Of a stretch of DNA of 64,000 nucleotides, positions 62,311 to 64,000 are shown piece after piece. The notes beneath the pieces are model-generated. The model saw nothing but the letters and a program-made list of their open reading frames with translations, made no database searches and was not told the DNA's origin. Numbering within the stretch: position 1 is the stretch's first letter; each line of letters starts with the position of its first letter. This stretch comes from Otis tarda (lineage: Eukaryota; Chordata; Aves; Otidiformes; Otididae). Made by a program: the position numbers and the translations under genes. The stretch spans positions 46,143,001-46,207,000 of the forward strand of contig CM048552.1 of NCBI GenBank assembly GCA_026413225.1, in the 5' to 3' direction.

Positions 62311-63528
62311 AGCCTCCAGGACCTGACCCCAGCAGTAGCAAGCCATCAGAAGTTACCAGCAGCTGATCACTGAACAAGCTTACAGAAGTTTCCTGAACTT
62401 CCCTAAAGGAAAAGAAGTCAGGAAACTTTTGCAAAAAATAGCTGCTTATGTGCATCTTGTTTTTCCATTTATTTGACATCTCAGAACAGGATTGCAACAT
62501 GACCTTATGGAGTCCATTCTGCTTCTAAGAAAGATACTGTATTCAATCACAACTCCTTGCCTGCGGCCTTTGGTGCCTACACGATTCTTCAAGGTCTCTC
62601 ATTTGATCATTGGATAGATTTAAGATAGCTTTGACTCTCTTATCAAACAAATACATCCATTGCAGCTGAGACATTTGAAACAGTAGAGATGAAATCATAA
62701 GGGTGAAAATGATAAATAATGAATAATACTATTAAAATTTCAAGAACAATCACATTATCATATTAATAGGCATCAGTGCTGACCTCATTTTTTAGAAGGG
62801 AGACGACGATCATGAAACTTTCATTTTTTCACCACATGTGCCTCATGAACAACGAGATTAGGCGTGAAACATTTGGGGAAAATTTGAGGAGAATAGCCTG
62901 ACTGATAGAGAGATACTCCTTGGCAGGATACCCTGCTGAGCTGGGTATTAAAAATCAGGAGAGATAATTTCTAGTTTTTGAAGTGAAGAAAGAGGAGACA
63001 GGTAAAAAAGCAAGAACAGTATGTTCCAGTGATCTAGTAACAAGCCAGCAGGGTGAGCCATTCACTTTCCATGATCGTTCTCTAGAACATGTTAATCTTG
63101 TAGGTGATAAAATGGGTTTCAAATTTCCAAAGTGAATTTAAGTTTATTATTATGTTAAAAGGTAATATTTTCAGATTGTTTTCTTCTTGTACATTTCATT
63201 TTTTTTTTGTACATTTCTTAGGAAAACAAAACTGGTAAAACATATCCTGGAGATAAAATTAACAGTTTTAATACTACTCAGTGATTTTCTGAGTTAGCAG
63301 AGAACTGCACATGACAGATGAAAAAAATACAGATGATAAGAAATCATAAAGATATCTTTTCTGTCTTGTTTTTTCTTAGTCTTGCTAATGTGAACATTTT
63401 TTTTTTAGTGTCCTACATTCTCGTAATGTCTTTTATGCACTTTACCTATTTTTATCTCTTTTTTTAAAAACCCTTAAATGATAATGGATAAAAATGTCCA
63501 GAGTACTATAAGTTAAATTTCTCATTGG
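62311..63528. other. Intergenic spacer, nothing seen
   Basis: AT-rich DNA between two CR1 fragments. A GTACATTTC word recurs around 63190-63219 on either side of a T-run. No frame or element of note. Confidence 0.55.
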
Positions 63529-63850
63529 TCATAGAATCATAGAATCATAGGGTAGTTCAGACTGGAAAGGATCTCAGGAGGTCCAACCTCCTGTTGAAAG
63601 CAGGATCAGCTCTGAAGTCAAACTAAGCTGCTCAGGGCTTTATCCAATTGTGTTTTGAATATTTCCCAGGAAGTTTTCAGAACTGCAGAGCCTTTCTGGT
63701 AACTTCTTCCAATGCCTACGTATTTTCATAATATGATTTTTTTTTTCATGTATCCAGTCAAAACCTCTCTTGTTTCAGCATATGCTTCTTATCCTCTGAT
63801 CTTGATCCTATAATGAAGCTATATCTGACTTTCTTAATACATTCATAAAA
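63529..63850 (-). mobile_element. CR1 LINE 3' fragment, minus orientation
   Basis: It begins on the plus strand with TCATAGAATCATAGAATCAT, the reverse complement of the CR1 3' octamer tail. GTCCAACCTCCTG, TGCTCAGGGCTTTATCCA and CCAGTCAAAACCTCTCTTGTT follow, all typical of the avian CR1 3' region. Similarity fades after about 63800. It is a different CR1 subtype from the 28.5-kb fragment and is inactive. Confidence 0.92.
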
Positions 63851-64000
63851 TCTTCTAGAATAAAGTCACTAGCTTGATGGGTCTGGATTGGATTTGTTTT
63901 GTGCTTAGATGTTAAAAAAAAAAACTGTAAACAGGCTGATTTGGCTTCATTGTAAATGCCAAATATAACCCCCCAAAATAAGTTACTTTTTTGCATTTGT
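63851..64000. other. Window end, nothing seen
   Basis: AT-rich DNA with an A-run near 63915-63924. A 62-codon minus-strand frame overlaps the CR1 boundary and is not supported. Confidence 0.5.

Noticed and set aside
1-64000. CRISPR arrays, tRNAs, rRNAs, operons or prokaryotic insertion sequences
   Set aside because: None seen; the CR1 and ERVL-like LTR content indicates vertebrate DNA.

Overview
The window looks like vertebrate, most probably avian, nuclear DNA. It is AT-rich, has no operons or closely packed genes, and carries two classes of bird retroelement that I recognise: 5'-truncated CR1 LINEs, with the ATTCTATG-type 3' tail and the CR1 ORF2 C-terminus, and solo LTRs of the avian ERVL-like type. 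I see no intact protein-coding gene, tRNA, rRNA, CRISPR array or prokaryotic feature. Most open frames are what chance gives in AT-rich DNA or lie inside repeats.

Layout. 1-28.5 kb is gene-poor and AT-rich, with homopolymer tracts, AT-rich stretches and several short two-copy tandem duplications. Two segments stand out slightly: about 21.22-21.73 kb, and about 24.93-25.34 kb, which is stop-free for 138 codons on the plus strand. 28.1-29.9 kb holds the first copy of a 185-bp duplicated segment, a short CR1 3' end and a 454-bp solo LTR. 30-36.2 kb holds poly-T/poly-A and A/C-T/G inverted tracts, the second copy of the 185-bp segment (about 92% identical, no gaps) inside a 116-codon minus-strand open frame, and a second open block at 35.87-36.22 kb. 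These may be relics of a protein-coding sequence of a family I do not recognise. 36.3-57.8 kb is again AT-rich desert.

57.8-62.3 kb is the most structured part. It contains a 1.12-kb solo LTR with degenerate 5-bp target duplications and a six-unit internal repeat. A 1.74-kb array of GGGAA pentamers follows, punctuated in phase by GGTGCGGG variants. The array runs up to the 3' end of a roughly 1-kb minus-strand CR1 whose reverse transcriptase frame is decayed. A third CR1 tail lies at 63.5-63.85 kb.

No genes act together here. The biological interest lies in repeat dynamics: a G-quadruplex/triplex-prone pentamer array beside a LINE tail, CpG decay that looks strand-biased within that array, and a duplicated coding-like segment. 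I found no convincing evidence of a new multi-gene system.
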